NCBI GenBank assembly: GCA_030015575.1
Contig: JASDDO010000016.1
Location: 456,272,141-456,336,140 of the forward strand
DNA from: Agapanthus africanus
Lineage: Eukaryota; Streptophyta; Magnoliopsida; Asparagales; Amaryllidaceae
Direction: 5' to 3'
Length of the DNA: 64,000 nucleotides
In this document: positions 42,596 to 56,102 of the stretch, piece after piece
Numbering within the stretch: position 1 is the first letter of the stretch
How the letters are laid out: the number at the start of each line of letters is the position of its first letter
Notes under the pieces: generated by a model
Databases searched by the model: none
Seen by the model: the letters and a program-made list of their open reading frames with translations, nothing else
What the model was told of the DNA's origin: nothing
Program-made: the position numbers and the translations under genes

Positions 42596-45500
42596 TGTAA
42601 TACCCGGTCTTTATCTACGCCAATACCTGTATTCAAATAAAATGTTTTACCTATTTTACATTTTGTATTATATTCTAATTATTTTTGCTTTCCTATGAAT
42701 CCAACCCTAAGCCCAAATCCATATTTAAATCGCACACTTTTCCTTCAAAATTTTCTTGAGCCCAAGCCCAACAACCCTAGGCCTTACTTTTAAAACAACA
42801 AATTATATTCAAATTACTTACCTTCTCTTCTCTTTTCAAAATTCAAAAAGGTATATCCTCATTTAAACCCAAATCCTACCCAAATAAATTTCATTAAAAA
42901 CCTACTAAAATTTATTCCCGTTACCTCCCCCCCTCTCTCTTCTTTAATTTTTTATTAATTAAAACCCACGTTTCTCTCTCTCACTCTCTCCCACGTAATA
43001 TATATATCTATTGGTCAATGACATGCAAGTTACATGATTGATATATATATATATATATACACCATCTCGCGTTTCTTTTCCCCTATTCTCACCCCTACCT
43101 CTTCTTCCCTACCTCCTCATTCTAAATTGCTCCCGCCTTCGTCTTCCTCCTCGAGGAGCCGAACCCACGTTGGCCAACCCTGCACCTGACCTCGTCCTCC
43201 TCATCCGGCCACCTCTCTCCATTGATGGGCTCCATCATCCGCGTCAACCCCACCTCCTCTACCGAGCACCTCATCGTTGCAACCCATCACCATTCCTGCA
43301 TGCGCCTCGTCACAACCGCCGCAGCATCCTCCTTCTCGTGCCTCCTCCTTCGAGCACCATTGCCATCCCCTTGCCATCATCATCTTCTCCTTCGACAGCC
43401 CACAACCTATCTTGCCGAGCTCAACTCCAGCCTTCAACCTTCAACTTGAGCACTGCCAACCATCATCGTCAACCGCCAACTCCATCAACACCGACCCTCC
43501 TCACAACCAAGCCCAGCCATGACCATGTGCTCCACCTCTGGCCACCCTTCGCTGCCCCATACCCGAGCTTTCTGCCGACCCGAGGCCAAACCGTAGCCAC
43601 TGTCGTGCTGAGCTCGCCGTGCCGTGCCTGCCATCTCCTCCCCTGCAAACCTCACCGTCACCATCGCTGCCATCGAGAGCTCCATCGTCGCCATCACATC
43701 CAGCCGAGTCCAAGCCTCGAGGCTGAGCCCAAGCACGTGCCTCGTCGCGTCCGCACCATCTTTATTGCTACCGTTATTGTTGCTGCTACCTTCGCTCACT
43801 GCCGCATCGTTGAATCGTTGCCAGGCAAGTGATTTCTACTTGCTTTACATGCTATTAGTTTTTTTACAAAGTTATATATTTATATATTACAACCAAATTA
43901 GTTATGTAATCATGGATTCTAGATAAGTTTTACAATCCCTGTTTATATGTATAGCTTGACATAGTATATAAATCAGATCTTTTATCCGGCTCTAAAGACG
44001 TTAAGAATCTATGTGGACTGATCGATTAAATGAAACTATAGCTTCGATTATCATGTGTATAAACATGTATTCGATGCTAAATTTTAATTGAAAACCCATC
44101 TTTATACGGTAGAACTTGTGATTGTTAAACCCGTTTACTATTCATAGTGGTGCTGCGGAAATTTGGTTACAAATAGGATTCACCTATAAAATATTACCCC
44201 CGATAATCATTGCGAAATCAGAATTTTCCTGAACACGCTAGACCGTTAAGTTCATATTAAATCTTTTACAAATAGGATTTTAGAGTTCCATGCCTTGTAT
44301 CAAAGCTAATAGATTAACCTACATTACTCTATAGTTGATCTCTGAATTTTAACAAGTTATGATAGAGAAAACCGAGGAGGATTACGATTCTAGACTGCAG
44401 TCCAGAGCAGTAATCCCAGTTAACCCTTATTTTTAAATCACTGTATATCCTTGCTCAAATGCGAGAATGTGCGGAACCCTATATCGTTACGTAGAAAATT
44501 GAGTTAGCTTTCTTACTCCACTAGTTTCACTAGATTCCTATTCTTTATGATATTTTTAACACATTTTATAATGTCGACGTGTCCAGCTGAATTCTGCAGT
44601 GACAGATTTTATATATCAACCTTAACCTGACCATAACTTCCTGTTGATATAGGATATTACTGATACACAAATTGCGTTGGAAACCTAACTGATAACCCTA
44701 AATATTGTTCAACTATAGTGTCGCCTAATTTTGATCCTAACAGGGTGAAAACTGTGTTACGAAATGGACTTTCAGTTCAGAAACTGAATTTCCAGAAGTG
44801 AACAATTAAAATGAAACGACTGTAATTTGCGAACCCGAAATCCGATTGACTTAAAACTATTTTTTTTGAACTACCGACTGAGTTTAATTGCTACTACTTT
44901 TGTATCATTTTACTAAATTCTGAACGTATGATTTAATGCAATTTTTTATAAGATCATAAGACGCATAATAACTTGCATTGCACATGATTTGTTTGGCGGC
45001 ATAAATGCACATATTATACCCGACCGTAATACCTCTAGCGATAGTGCACGTCATTATTAAGTTTCAGTGTACAATGCATTATCGAGCGTGAATGGTATCG
45101 GTTTAGGAGTGTCAAGTACGCCAGTGAAAAGTGAATGGTTCGTGATAGTGACAATACAGTGAACAGTGAATAAAACCGTGTTATTGGTGCGTACTTGTAC
45201 ACAACTAGCCCATACTCATAAATAGTGAAACCTGGGGAAAAAGGGGAAAATGAAGTGGAAAGAAAATTGTATTTAGCGAGGTCAATGATTTTAGAGGATG
45301 ATCATTCGATCAGCGACTCTTATATATTATGTTGGACCCAGCGGTCCGGCTGACAGGGTTATGTCTCGGGCATCATGGGCCGTAGTCTTGGGTACGTATG
45401 AGACCCTCGTTAAACATGATCACTTCTTTCGACAACTCGATTTCAAAAGCGATTTAGAGACCGGTAAGGACACAGATCACATATTGCATCAGTTAGTGAC

Positions 45501-45955
45501 ATATTGATTGCCTGCATTTATTATCTCCATCGTTATTACTTTTATTTTTTCTTGTCTTTTGTGCTTATTATAATATTGCTATTGCGTCGCCCTGACGACC
45601 TGAGTATGCATGCTCAGAGTTTGAAGAGGACCGGATTCAGGAGTCAGACCTACCCTTCGAGCTCACAGAGATCTAGACGGTCGTGCCTTCAGTACTTTTA
45701 CCGCTTTCCATAAATCAACCTTGTATTCGCACTTGGTTAGTAGTTTCTTTTATTTCATTCTATTGTAAACCATGAACAATAAAAGTTGGTGCAATAAACT
45801 AGTAATGTGTTTCCTTTACTTCTATGTTGTAATTACTGATTACCATGTAATGCTAGAAGCCGAAGTGTGACTATGGTGGGTTTATCCTTGACCGTAGGAG
45901 CATGGCTGGTCTAGTCGCCTCCCGTATTCCGTATTTTGGGAAGCAAGGCGTGACA
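42596..45955 (+). repeat. 5' LTR of Tekay element, 3.36 kb
   Basis: Starts TGTAATACCCGG, as does the 3' LTR at 60581, and ends GCGTGACA nine bases before the primer site. A C-rich stretch (43080-43830) gives a long proline/serine-rich frame (43038-43832) of low complexity, not a recognised protein. The rest has no coding signal. Confidence 0.88.
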
Positions 45956-45964
45956 TGGTTTTGT

Positions 45965-45978
45965 TGGTATCAGAGCCC
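45965..45978 (+). promoter_or_regulatory. Primer binding site, initiator tRNA-Met (Tekay)
   Basis: TGGTATCAGAGCCC, nine bases after the LTR end. Confidence 0.9.
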
Positions 45979-46087
45979 AGGCTTAATATTAAGGGATAAC
46001 ATTAACTACGCTTATTATATGTTCACTTCACTATTTCTCACTTTCATCCTTGAATCTAATCATATCCGTTCATTTATTTTCAGCGAC

Positions 46088-47114
46088 ATGACTTCTCCAA
46101 ACGATCTCTCCTCGGACTCTGGTTCTCAGGATCGCACAGAGAGGATCCTGAATGCACTAACGACCTTCGCGGAAGCCCATGAGAGAAAGACAGACCTACT
46201 TACCAAAGGACTCAGGGTGATTACCGCATTAATGGGATCCACCACTCTCATTACCGCTCTCGAGGACACCGCTACACCAATTACGCCTGCCAGGACTGGC
46301 GCGGTGTCGGATTTTCGGAGATTAGACCCAGCTGTGTTCACGGGACTAGCTGAACCACTCGAGACCGAACAATGGCTGGTCAATGTGGAGAACCTACTGA
46401 CGGCCGCACGGGTACCCGATGAAGAGAAGGTGAATGTAATAAAGATTCAGCTAGAGGGCGAAGCCCGTACTTGGTGGTCCGTCGAAGAGAGCAGACTCGA
46501 TGGGCCGATCGAGTGGAGAAAGTTCAAAGAGTGCTTCTTGGACCATTACTTTCCCCCCACCGCCAAGGCAGAAATGGAAGAGAAATTTATCTTACTGAAG
46601 CAGTACGGCCGTCCTGTTGACGTGTATGCGGAAGAATTCAACCGGCTGAGCCGATTCGCTTCATATATGGTCGTTTCAGAGAGGGCCATGCATTTCTTAC
46701 AGGGACTTGACTTTGAGCTGCAACAGCTGATTGCGTCACTCGAGTTGCAGAATTTCGCGCAGGTGCTCAACGCTGCACGAATTCAGGAGAAGCTAATCAG
46801 TAAATTCAGGGGACCCGGCTCGAGTGATAGGAGGCCCCTGTTGTTCTGACGCGTACTCACACACCGTCCCGAGGGGTCATACCTGTTCACAGGCCAGGGA
46901 TGACGCAGATGAAGCATCCCTTCGTGCCCCAACATCGTCCACAGAGTAATGCCTTAGTCTGCGTCTATTGCTACAGGGATGGACATACCCAGAAGGACTG
47001 TCGCCGTGCCAAAGGACAGTGTTTAATTTGCGGATCCAACTAGCACCGGGTGAGTGGGTGTCCTCAGCGACCAGAGCTACAGGGAGGGCCTGGACCGCAA
47101 CAGCAGAGGTCACT
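46088..47114 (+). pseudogene. gag: Tekay gag
   Basis: The ATG at 46088 follows the primer site by 110 bp and begins a capsid protein with the chromovirus core (an F-x-G-L-x-x-P-x-x-A-E-Q-W-L-like block near 46335-46380, and W-W near 46470). The first frame stops at 46847-46849. Two CCHC-type knuckles follow in another frame (about 46960-47062) with a TAG at 47041 inside the second. So there is one frameshift and two stops. Confidence 0.87.
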
Positions 47115-47463
47115 AGAACAGATGCAAACCAACACAGGCCACGGTCAAGGAAGGGCTTTCACCTTGACCGCTGAGCAGGCAGAGGCCTCAGGAGAAGTTG
47201 TTACAGATATTCTACTCGTACATTCTATGCCAGCTAGAGTACTGTTTGATTCCAGAGCATTACACTATTTCATATCTACACATTTTGTCGATACACACTC
47301 CATACCACATGAACCATTGACCAATGGATGGGAAATACATACAGCTAATGGTGTTATAGTATCTAGTCGAGAATGTAGATCTTGTCCAGTAGTAGTATGT
47401 GGCAGGGAATTCTATGCGAATTTCCTTCTAATCTGAACAGACAGCTATGACGCAATTCTCGGG
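47115..47463 (+). pseudogene. Tekay protease with altered active site
   Basis: The active-site block at 47248-47256 reads D-S-R, where an aspartic protease needs D-S/T-G. The rest of the fold is recognisable, with I-L-G-M-D-W just beyond at 47458. A TGA at 47434-47436 interrupts the frame. Confidence 0.85.
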
Positions 47464-48240
47464 ATGGATTGGATGAGTACATTCCATGCGATTATTGATT
47501 GCCGGGCCAGGAATGTGACTTTCCGCATTCCCAATCACCCAGAATTTGTCTTTGAAGGAGGGAGCGAGTCTTTGGAGCCAGCCAAGTATAGAGCCAAACC
47601 GAAAGTGTTGACGGCTATGGGGATTGATGAAAACCCCGTACCAGAAATCGTTTGGGATTTTCTTGACGTGTTTCCTGAAGATTTACCAGGTCTACCACCT
47701 CCACGCGTTTTGGGATTCTTGATAGATTTGATCCCAGGTACATCTCCAGTTTCCAAGGCACCGTACAGAATGGCACCAGTAGAGTTAACTGAATTGAAGA
47801 AGCAAATTGGAAAACTCCTGGAGAAAGGATTTATTCGCCCAAGCGTTTTGCCGTGGGGTGCACCAGTCTTGTTGGTGAAGAAAAAGTATGGATCGTTACG
47901 AATGTGCATAGACTACCGGGAGCTGAACAGAGTAACGATAAAGAACAAATACCCCATTCCATGCATCGACGACTTATTTGATCAGTTGGGTGGTGCCAAG
48001 GTATTTTTGAAGCTGGACCTTCATTCGGGCTATCACCAGATCAGAGTAACGGCCGAAGATATATGCAAGACGGCGTTCAGGACCCAATATGGGCATTATG
48101 AATTTCTGGTGATGCCGTTCGGCATCACCAATGCCCTAGCTATATTTATGGATCTGATGAATAGAGTATTTGCAAAATATTTGGACACTTTTGTCGTTAT
48201 ATTCATCGACGACAAACTAGTCTACTCTAAGACTCGAGAG
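47464..48240 (+). pseudogene. Tekay reverse transcriptase, part 1
   Basis: Fingers and palm: [15 protein letters not shown] near 47875-47920, L-D-L-H-S-G-Y near 48015 and the catalytic F-I-D-D at 48202-48213. It breaks off at 48240 where copia C begins, and resumes at 58225 without frame loss once the 5-bp duplication is discounted. Confidence 0.93.
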
Positions 48241-50354
48241 TGTAAGTCCACGGCAGCGCCCTGGCCGTCTGTCCGAGGCCAAAATGCAGAAACGAAACAT
48301 TTTCAAAACAAGAAAACTGGCACTACCGCATACTATAAAACCCGGATCGTACCATTAGCCTACTACTATCTAATTAAAGAAAGGGTAGAAAGATATACCG
48401 AGCGATCCGTGTCCTTCGGTCTTCGGCCTTCATCCCAATCTCCTCGCGGAATCTCCGGTTTTCATCTCCTTGTCGGAAAGGGTACCACATCGCCGGGTCT
48501 TTTTACGGGCTCCCACCTCTGGACCGAGGCAACTCGGGCACGAAGTTGACGAGCCGACGTGTCCAAGAATGCTGTAGGCTAAGTGTAGAATGGTTTATCT
48601 CAAGGGGTTAAAGAAGTTGCTATTTGGATGTGTAGGTGGAGGGATGAACTTTGAAATAGTGCTATGGGATTTTGTATGAGCAAAAGAGATAAAATCCCAC
48701 AACTAAAATTTCTGGACAGCCCCCTTCAAGTTGTGGCTGGCCATGCCTTTGTCAAATGGAGTGAGAGAAAAGTCAGGGGGGGGGAAGCAATAATGCAAGC
48801 AAGAGAAAAGGGTGATGATTAGGAATAACCATCACCACAAAGTCTCACTTCAAAAACCCATCACTCAATCCATCATAGCAAGCAATGATGAACAAAGAAG
48901 TCAAATGATGGTTGAACCATCATGAAACTATCATCACAAAAACAACCCTCCAAATTGCTCATTTGCACATTTGCAAATAAGCCCCCCCACTCCAATTTTC
49001 AGCCAAAGAAAGATAGAAAGGAAAATGGCCGAAACGAAATACAAACTGGAAACTTCAAAAAGACGATCCCGTAATAAATTACAGGAAAACCCCGCGACTG
49101 TATATACATACCCGCATTTGTATTGCGACCGAATACAAATGCAATGAGACAAAATCTACACTGTATAATACTAGGATCCGGTTTAAACCAAAGCCCGCTA
49201 GTATTACCCATCCGATCATGATCCGTGCAATACCGCACGTACATGATCGAACCCTGCCATATATCCATACGGCCTCTACAGCGTTTCGCCCGAACTTGAG
49301 AAACTGTTTGTGGGGGACTCTAAAGACTCATCAATACTTTGGCTGTGGATTTAACCACTAGCACGTCAGAGGTATTAGCCGTACGTAACGGGCTACCAGG
49401 TATTGACCACAAGGGAGGTCGATGAGTGAGCTCATCCTGACACCCTACTGAGCCTGTCAGTGAAAATATCCGTACAGTCCGGTCCGTTCGTCTATGAGCA
49501 TCGTATGGCGGGCCTAGGGGGTTGGTAAAAGTCAGACCCCTAAAAGCGGTACAAGTCGTGTCGGAGTGTAGCCCAGAACACCCTGAGATACTACTGGAAT
49601 ACCTACCAGTAAATCTCCTGCCTTGGCCAAGGACTTCGAGTAATGGCTCTCCTAGACACAGCGCGACCTCACCCCCAATACCGGGAAAGACGAACCCCTG
49701 CAGATCCGCTCACTGCCTCCATGCGGCTCGGGACTGTACCCAACTAAAACCTGTTTCCATGACTCCTTTGAGCCGTGGTAGGGTAGTAATCAAAGTACAG
49801 TGGGAACTCACACGAGACAAATGACGATCTCAGGTTGATGAACTAACCTATACACATGTCACCAGGGAACTGCTATCTGACGCCAGGTATAATACCAACT
49901 AGCATGTTCCCGGCGAGTCCTGTCCGGTGTACTCATAACCCAATGAGCACCTGTATACATCTTAGGTGAACCAACTGACACCAGTGGCTTGTGAGACCGG
50001 CCACCGCCCCTCGTCAGGGTCTCTACTGTATACACTAGTCTACTCTGGAGTATCGATGCCCTGTCTCGAAAACTCCCACGACTAGGGACCTTTTAAGGAT
50101 GTGCTTATAGACCCCAACTCCCATGTATATGATCGCCATCATACTGCTGGTCGTCAAGCAAGAATCCCATGGGCTCTATCAATGCGCAATAGTGACCTGT
50201 AAGGTTACCTAAAGCAGTACACGATGATAAAGATAAACCAGATAGCATACTATCATCTTGAGTAAGACTATCCTACTGGCATAGGTCCTCCCTCAATCAT
50301 TGCAATCACGTGCCTGTGATCTAATAATTGACTCTGAGGGCACTATATCCAACA
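48241..50354 (-). repeat. 3' LTR of copia C
   Basis: 2,114 bp. It aligns over its length with 56103-58219. The plus-strand left end is TGTAAGTCCACGG and the right end ATATCCAACA. A poly-G/C stretch near 48778 differs in length between the LTRs. Confidence 0.92.
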
Positions 50355-53300
50355 ATCTCCCACTTGCACTCAAGGCTAATTATTGCGATGTCGCATACTC
50401 ACAGTCCGTGTGATACCGAACACCCAACTCCTCTACTAATCAGTCTCACAAAACCCGTTTGCGAAACTATTGCGTTCGAGGAATAGCCTCAGTGAGTGGA
50501 TCCGCCCTGATGTTTCTTTCTATGTCTCTCTTTATCTCAAGTTCGCGGAGAAAGCCATCTCCCAAAATGAGTAATACCTGTCTCAGAATATGTCTGGATA
50601 TCTGATGGGACCTAGCTCATAAATGAACTCCAAATCCAAACTTCTTAGACTGTATCGTCAACTGAACTTCATCAGTATCCTGCGTAATGCTTCCCTCAGT
50701 GTCCGCTTGGATCACTTGTCCAAAACACTGCCCCTCGTCAGAGGGAAAACTATAACTCTGATAATCACTCTGTCATCCAGGTCACATTGGAAGCCTGGAA
50801 TGATAACCGTCTCCCGAAGAAGGCTGCCGTTATCAAATCCCTAGAACATCCACTTATGTTCTAAAACTGCTTCCGGCCGTTTCTCCAGGATTGAATTAAT
50901 ATCAACTTATTGCATCTACTGCAAAAACAACATCTGGTATGGTACTTGACATCTCATGATCGACTCAATTGCCTAAGCAAGTGATCAGCCAATCATGTAC
51001 ATCCCTCTCCCCTTTAGTCTGTAAGACACCTTCAGAGAGGGTGACTCCATCACCTGCAGGTACACTACCATGCCAGGAGTCGTCCATTCTAAAAACACCT
51101 TTAGAATGCTGTTTAAGTACCCAGATTGGGAAACTATCCAAAGCTAGATCTAAAACAATAGATCTAATAACCAGAATATCTGATATAATATCCAATTTCC
51201 ATGTGGAGAAACCACTGTGTGACGACCAATGTATAACCGATCGTAGTATAGGAATTTCACTTCCTTCTCTGTGTATGTCATCTAAATACCAGGACATCAC
51301 ACCCTACTACCTTCTTAACAGATCTATCCCCTATTCTGATGAAGTCAAACTTATGACTGCCACATCAGAAATAGATGATCTATCTCCGCTATATTTGCTT
51401 TAGTCTATAAATAGACATAAGCCACTTTTCCACTATGCTTCCGCTGCTCCCACTGACTACGACAACCCTCTGGCAGAGTCATATACACGTGCACTTCTAA
51501 AGCTAGTTCAGAACGACGCTATACTCATCCTCCTGTCGGGTTTCATAGCCTGGAACAACAGCAATGGCAAGTCTAGGTAAACAAGAACCTCCATGTCACC
51601 GTCTTTGAGCATACCGAAGTACCTTTCGAGTGCCTGAGGTTACCCACCAATATCTGCAGAGTGGCCAATGGAATGTCAATCCACATTGAATCTTTAGGAT
51701 CTTATCAAATTTTCAGTAATCGTTTGCGGTTCTGGAATCACTTCCAGTTCTACCATACTCCCACTTCTGTTTTATGAAAAAAATCCATTTTACTTAAAAC
51801 TGTGGTGAGTCTAGAACAATATCACTATTGATCTTCCAGATGGTAGAAAGTCAACCCTCGTCATAGCCTGGGTCAACCCACAAACAGCCATTACGGAAAC
51901 GTGCCTCGAGTTATCCAGAGTCTGGTTTTAAGCATAAGCCGGACAACTCCCCGTACCTTAACATCGTTAAGATATGAACCGTTCTATATCCAATATAGAA
52001 ACAGAGGCACTGATTTAATTGGGACCAGATTCAAATCATGCAGCTGTCTCCAGTGCATGTCAACTAAATGGAGAGAGGCCAATCAGTATTACTCAACTTA
52101 GGAATACATCCAGATATGAGTAACCTGAAAGAGAAGCAAGTTCTCAAAACCATTATTATCAACTGAATACCATACACAAGTATCTACATCTTCGATCACC
52201 TTGAAGAATCTCGATACTTGCAACAACTGGTTCTCTACTTTATTCATATACCTATAACTTCTCAAAACTTGGACCTTGCATTTATACGAAACACATGTCT
52301 AAGAACTAGAGAAGTCACAAGTAAACAGAATATAGTACGAATACCAACCCCTCTGTCCTAATGAACACTGGACAACATACAATACTCTGTATAAGTCCCC
52401 TGAGTCTAATAACTCAATCCCTGAGTGTCGTAGGTTGAAAACTGTACTTATGGTTAAGAAGAATTACACCGTTGTTCAATGCTCCTTACCTAACCATCCA
52501 CCGATATAGGTAAATGTCATGGACATAATTTCAAAAAGTTATATCTCACTCTATAAAGATAGACGTACAGATATGTCAATTTGAAATTGGTGCATAGCAA
52601 CGGATATTCAAAACCAAATATTTGCCGTCCGGCAAACAGCCCAGGCGATTTCCTCAAATATCACCAATTACAACGAATTCCGATATAATGAGGATGATCA
52701 CCTAATTCCCAATAACTTACTCCCACTCATCATCTGTAAAACCATACAGATGTGAGAATCATACCTGGTAAATACATACCCTGGAGCAAGTATCTAATTA
52801 GGAAATCAGTTTTCTTTTAACAATACACAGTGAAACTGAATCATATAAATGTTTCGAAGGGGTATCCGGGTATTCCTAGTAATGCCTCTTCCATTATCCA
52901 GATTCACAACTGTAACCGTATATTTCTTTGCCATCTCTCCAAATCCCTTCATATGTCTTTAGTTATTACCTTCTGTACACCCCTTTAGGCTAAATGGTTT
53001 TCTCTTTCCCTACCTTTCGGCACCAGCCTATGGTTTGGATGAAGACTATCCAATAAGCATAATGGGTGTACTGTCCTAATCCTAGGAGCACTCGCAATGT
53101 GAGAGAAGGTGAAGATAAAAGACAACCGAATAAACCTTATTCCTATTTCTCCTGAACCAGAATCCATCCCCGAACCGGAACAAGTTCTTTCGAGTTCGTA
53201 TATAACCATACGATGGAGTATCCAATAAACTGTGGATCTTCGTAGTGATACGGAGTGTTCTGGAGAAATACAAAGGTGATATAGGAGTGGCGATGAAATA

Positions 53301-53783
53301 CTCGGTTTGGTCGTGAATAGCAGTCGCAGTTTACTTTGCCCTCTTACTAATCCTTTTATTTGTCTTAATTTATTACCTTCTGTACACCATCGTTAGGCTA
53401 ATTGGTTTTCTTCATTCCCTACCGTTCGGCACCTGCCTATGGTTTTGAAGAAGACTATCCAATTAGCATAATAGGTGTTCTATCCCCTAATCCAAGGAGC
53501 ATTCGCAACCTGAGAGAAGGTAAAAGGAAAAGACAACTGAATAGTCCTATTCGTTTTCTCCAGAACCGGAAACCATCCTCGAATAAATTCCTTCAAGTTC
53601 GTATATAACCATACGATGGTTTTATCCAATGGAAGTGGACGTTCGTAGTAAAACAGGGTGTTCTGGAGAAAAGGGTAAAAGAAGGAGTGGCAATAAGGTA
53701 TGCAACTCTGACAATCCAAAAGCCGGTGTTTTAAGAAGGTTCAGTCAACTTGGTCACTGAGTCATAGTCAAGGGTCGGGCCAT
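50355..53783 (-). pseudogene. Copia C pol remnant
   Basis: The polypurine tract (minus strand AAGTGGGAGAT) is at 50355-50365. Short blocks then match copia A RNase H and RT in the same order; for example 50460-50540 resembles 14455-14520 and 51440-51480 resembles 15545-15600. There is no long open frame, and many indels and stops. It ends at a CAT (ATG in sense, 53781-53783) preceded in sense by a long CT tract ending CAG, as in copia A. Confidence 0.75.
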
Positions 53784-54098
53784 GGTCACTGCCAGAGAGA
53801 GAGAGAGAGAGAGAAAAGAAACACTCAGCGTGCACTCTAACCTAGATCAGAATGGTTACCAATTTATCTAATCAGGAAACCTCCCACTGTAACGTCAAAT
53901 TCTCCTCCAAACCTGAAAGAGGAATTAGTCGGGATCACCCGAGGAGTAAACCAACTCATCAGTAGGAATCGGGATCCAACTATCATCGCATGATAACGTG
54001 ATGGAATCCACTCACGTTATCACACTCCAGAAGGTATGCGCATATCTGGAAAGTTTCAGTTTCTTTAGAAACTCCCGATGTGATTTTTACCCCATTCT

Positions 54099-54312
54099 CT
54101 TATGACCTTGACTAAGGCCAACAAATCATAAGTCACATGTCAAGTTCTACCCGTCATTGTCCAGGTTAATTTGAACCCACCCGTACAAGCCCTTGACTAG
54201 GGCCAACAAGGCTGTACGATTGTCCCAAACCAATGCATCTATCTATACTGCAGAAAAGTAACAAATAGCTACCATGCACTATGCCTTGACTAAGGCCAAC
54301 AAACATAGCATG
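54099..54312 (-). ncRNA. Three alpha hairpins, copia C leader
   Basis: Units at 54099-54132, 54182-54218 and 54273-54312. The loop in sense is TTTGTTGGCCTTAGTCAAGG. Outer stems differ from each other and from copia A but stay complementary (for example CTTATGA with TCATAAG). In the second unit the inner stem is also changed on both sides (GCCCT/AGGGC). Confidence 0.75.
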
Positions 54313-54445
54313 AAACTAAGTTCTACCCATCTGAAATGACGGAGGGCTAAGAATGGTTTTTGGCGAAAAACCTTTAACGTAATGAACTTGATATCGTTGA
54401 AGGAACCAGATAGCTTTTTATAAAAATATAGTGGCGAAAACCTTT

Positions 54446-54675
54446 GCTAAAGAGGTCACTCCTGGTGAAGGGATCTCGGCTCTTTCCCCGTAGAATGAGG
54501 TGCAGAATATTCCAACTGAATACCACGATGCAAAGCAAAAGGCAATCGGCTATAGTGAAGTTATTGCCCTGACACAAACTTCTGTCCAAGGGGTCACTCT
54601 CGGTGAAGGGATCTCGGCCCTTGCCTCGTCGACTGAGGTGCTGGATATTCATAACCGAATACCACTGTGCAAAAC
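54446..54675 (-). ncRNA. Two beta modules, copia C leader
   Basis: At 54446-54536 and 54586-54675. The first keeps the AAAGAG/CTCTTT stem. The second has CAAGGG/CCCTTG, two paired changes. The following hairpin is TATTC/GAATA, where the first copia A copy has TATAT/ATATA. Confidence 0.65.
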
Positions 54676-55105
54676 AAAAGAGAATGTCCTCGCAATAATA
54701 GCCTTTTGAAAAATGTTCCAACAACATCAGCATAGGTTTGTTTAACTTGCATTGATCCGAATCAACGCAGTCCCATCAATTGATCACACCAATAAAGAAC
54801 GAAAATACGATGTACGTATATGCCACCCGCATTCGTCACTGGGTCCCGTCATCACCCGTTAGGTTACTTAACTAACGACAGAGCGGGACTGGACTAGCGC
54901 GGGTGCAAAACATATACAACATCTACTAGTATATATATCAATATATAATAATCGTTCAAGGCGTGATAAAATGCAAGATCACAGAAATGTAATTCGCATC
55001 ACAGAACAATACAGATATTTGGGATCCCCGGGTTTCATAGAGCCGCTACTGAAACCCGACATTCCCCTGGTTGTGTGGATAGCCTGTGCAATGAAATCCT
55101 AGACC

Positions 55106-55355
55106 CCTACGGGCGCGGCAAGTTACCCGCCAAAACCTAAAGCGAGGCAACCCCCTTCAACAACGTGAATGGACCACCCAGCACTTTACGGAATCTGGTA
55201 ACTTGAGCACCCCTTCTTGGGTCAACCTGTACCCCCTACAAGTGCGGCGGATAGCCCGCCAATTCTAGAGTGAAGCCCCCTCCGTCTCAAAGCCATGAGA
55301 TGCGGGCCCTTTGCCCTCTAGAACCCGGCTATTCTTGCACCCCTCCGCGGGGTAA
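55106..55355 (-). ncRNA. Two gamma modules, copia C leader
   Basis: First: CAAGTTACC (55119-55127) with GGTAACTTG (55197-55205), a perfect 9-bp match. Second: GGATAGCC (55249-55256) with GGCTATTC (55327-55334), complementary with one wobble pair. Copia A has a single unit. Confidence 0.65.
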
Positions 55356-55844
55356 TCCTAGTACAGAAAATAAAATATACATACAACGGGTACATCGACC
55401 TCAGTCCGGTCGTGCCCCAAAAGAATAATATACAAATAGGCAGTAACGACAGTCCACATGTCGGACGCTCGCCCCGCAATACCAAATGTACATATACAAC
55501 CAAACTGTATTACCATTGCATCCAGGCTATCCACCACGAAAGATCCGCAACATCATAGCACAACACAGAACATCAACGTGAATGTCACATTCGCAAATCC
55601 GTCTAAAAGGGCTATAGCAATTAGACAGGATTTACCGATCAAATGACATTCATGGTCGCAGATATAATGTAAATACTGTGAACTAACATATTTAAAATTT
55701 TCGATCGATTAAATTTTCCCAAGTGGGCCCCAAGCACAATACCCAGTACTCAAAATAAATCTGGGCCCAAACAGAATATACCAAAAACCCCATTTCCAAG
55801 TCAGGGACAAATCTGGAAATTTTGGAGCAGTGAGGGCACAGAAT

Positions 55845-55893
55845 GGCGGCGGAACCGCGGCCTGAAGGGGGTTATGGCCGCGGTTCAGCGGCG
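55845..55893 (-). repeat. Paired GC palindrome, copia C leader
   Basis: GGCGGCGGAACCGCGGCC, a 13-bp spacer, then GGCCGCGGTTCAGCGGCG. Each has one or two substitutions from the consensus pair. Confidence 0.85.
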
Positions 55894-56088
55894 TGGCCGT
55901 ACGATCATACAATCAAATTTTCTCAGAATTCCTAGAAAAGCCTGCACGTATTTCTGCAACACTCAAAATAATTTTTCGAGCACAAATGAAAATCGACAGA
56001 AACAACACTTTTGAAATCGGGTTTTCGGAATTTTTGTTCGATCGAAGTTCTAAACACATTAGAGCAAGCTAGTAAAGATTAATGGCGT

Positions 56089-56101
56089 GGCTCTGATACC
56101 A
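56089..56101 (-). promoter_or_regulatory. Primer binding site, initiator tRNA-Met (copia C)
   Basis: The minus strand reads TGGTATCAGAGCC, directly inside the 5' LTR. Confidence 0.93.
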
Positions 56102-56102
56102 A

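Larger units (their letters stand above)
53784..56102 (-). other. Copia C structured leader without gag
   Basis: 2.3 kb between the pol start and the primer site. No gag-like frame is visible. It has the same modules in the same order as copia A: GC palindrome pair, gamma x2, beta x2, alpha x3, CT tract. Because pol has decayed so far, preserved complementarity in these stems may reflect the ancestral element rather than current selection. Confidence 0.7.

Noticed and set aside
43038-43832. 264-residue proline/serine-rich frame in the Tekay 5' LTR
   Set aside because: Low-complexity frame from C-rich LTR sequence with overlapping open frames on several strands. The equivalent part of the 3' LTR encodes a different sequence. 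No domain recognised.
46126-46383. Antisense frame within Tekay gag
   Set aside because: Mirror of a well-supported gag frame; no independent evidence.
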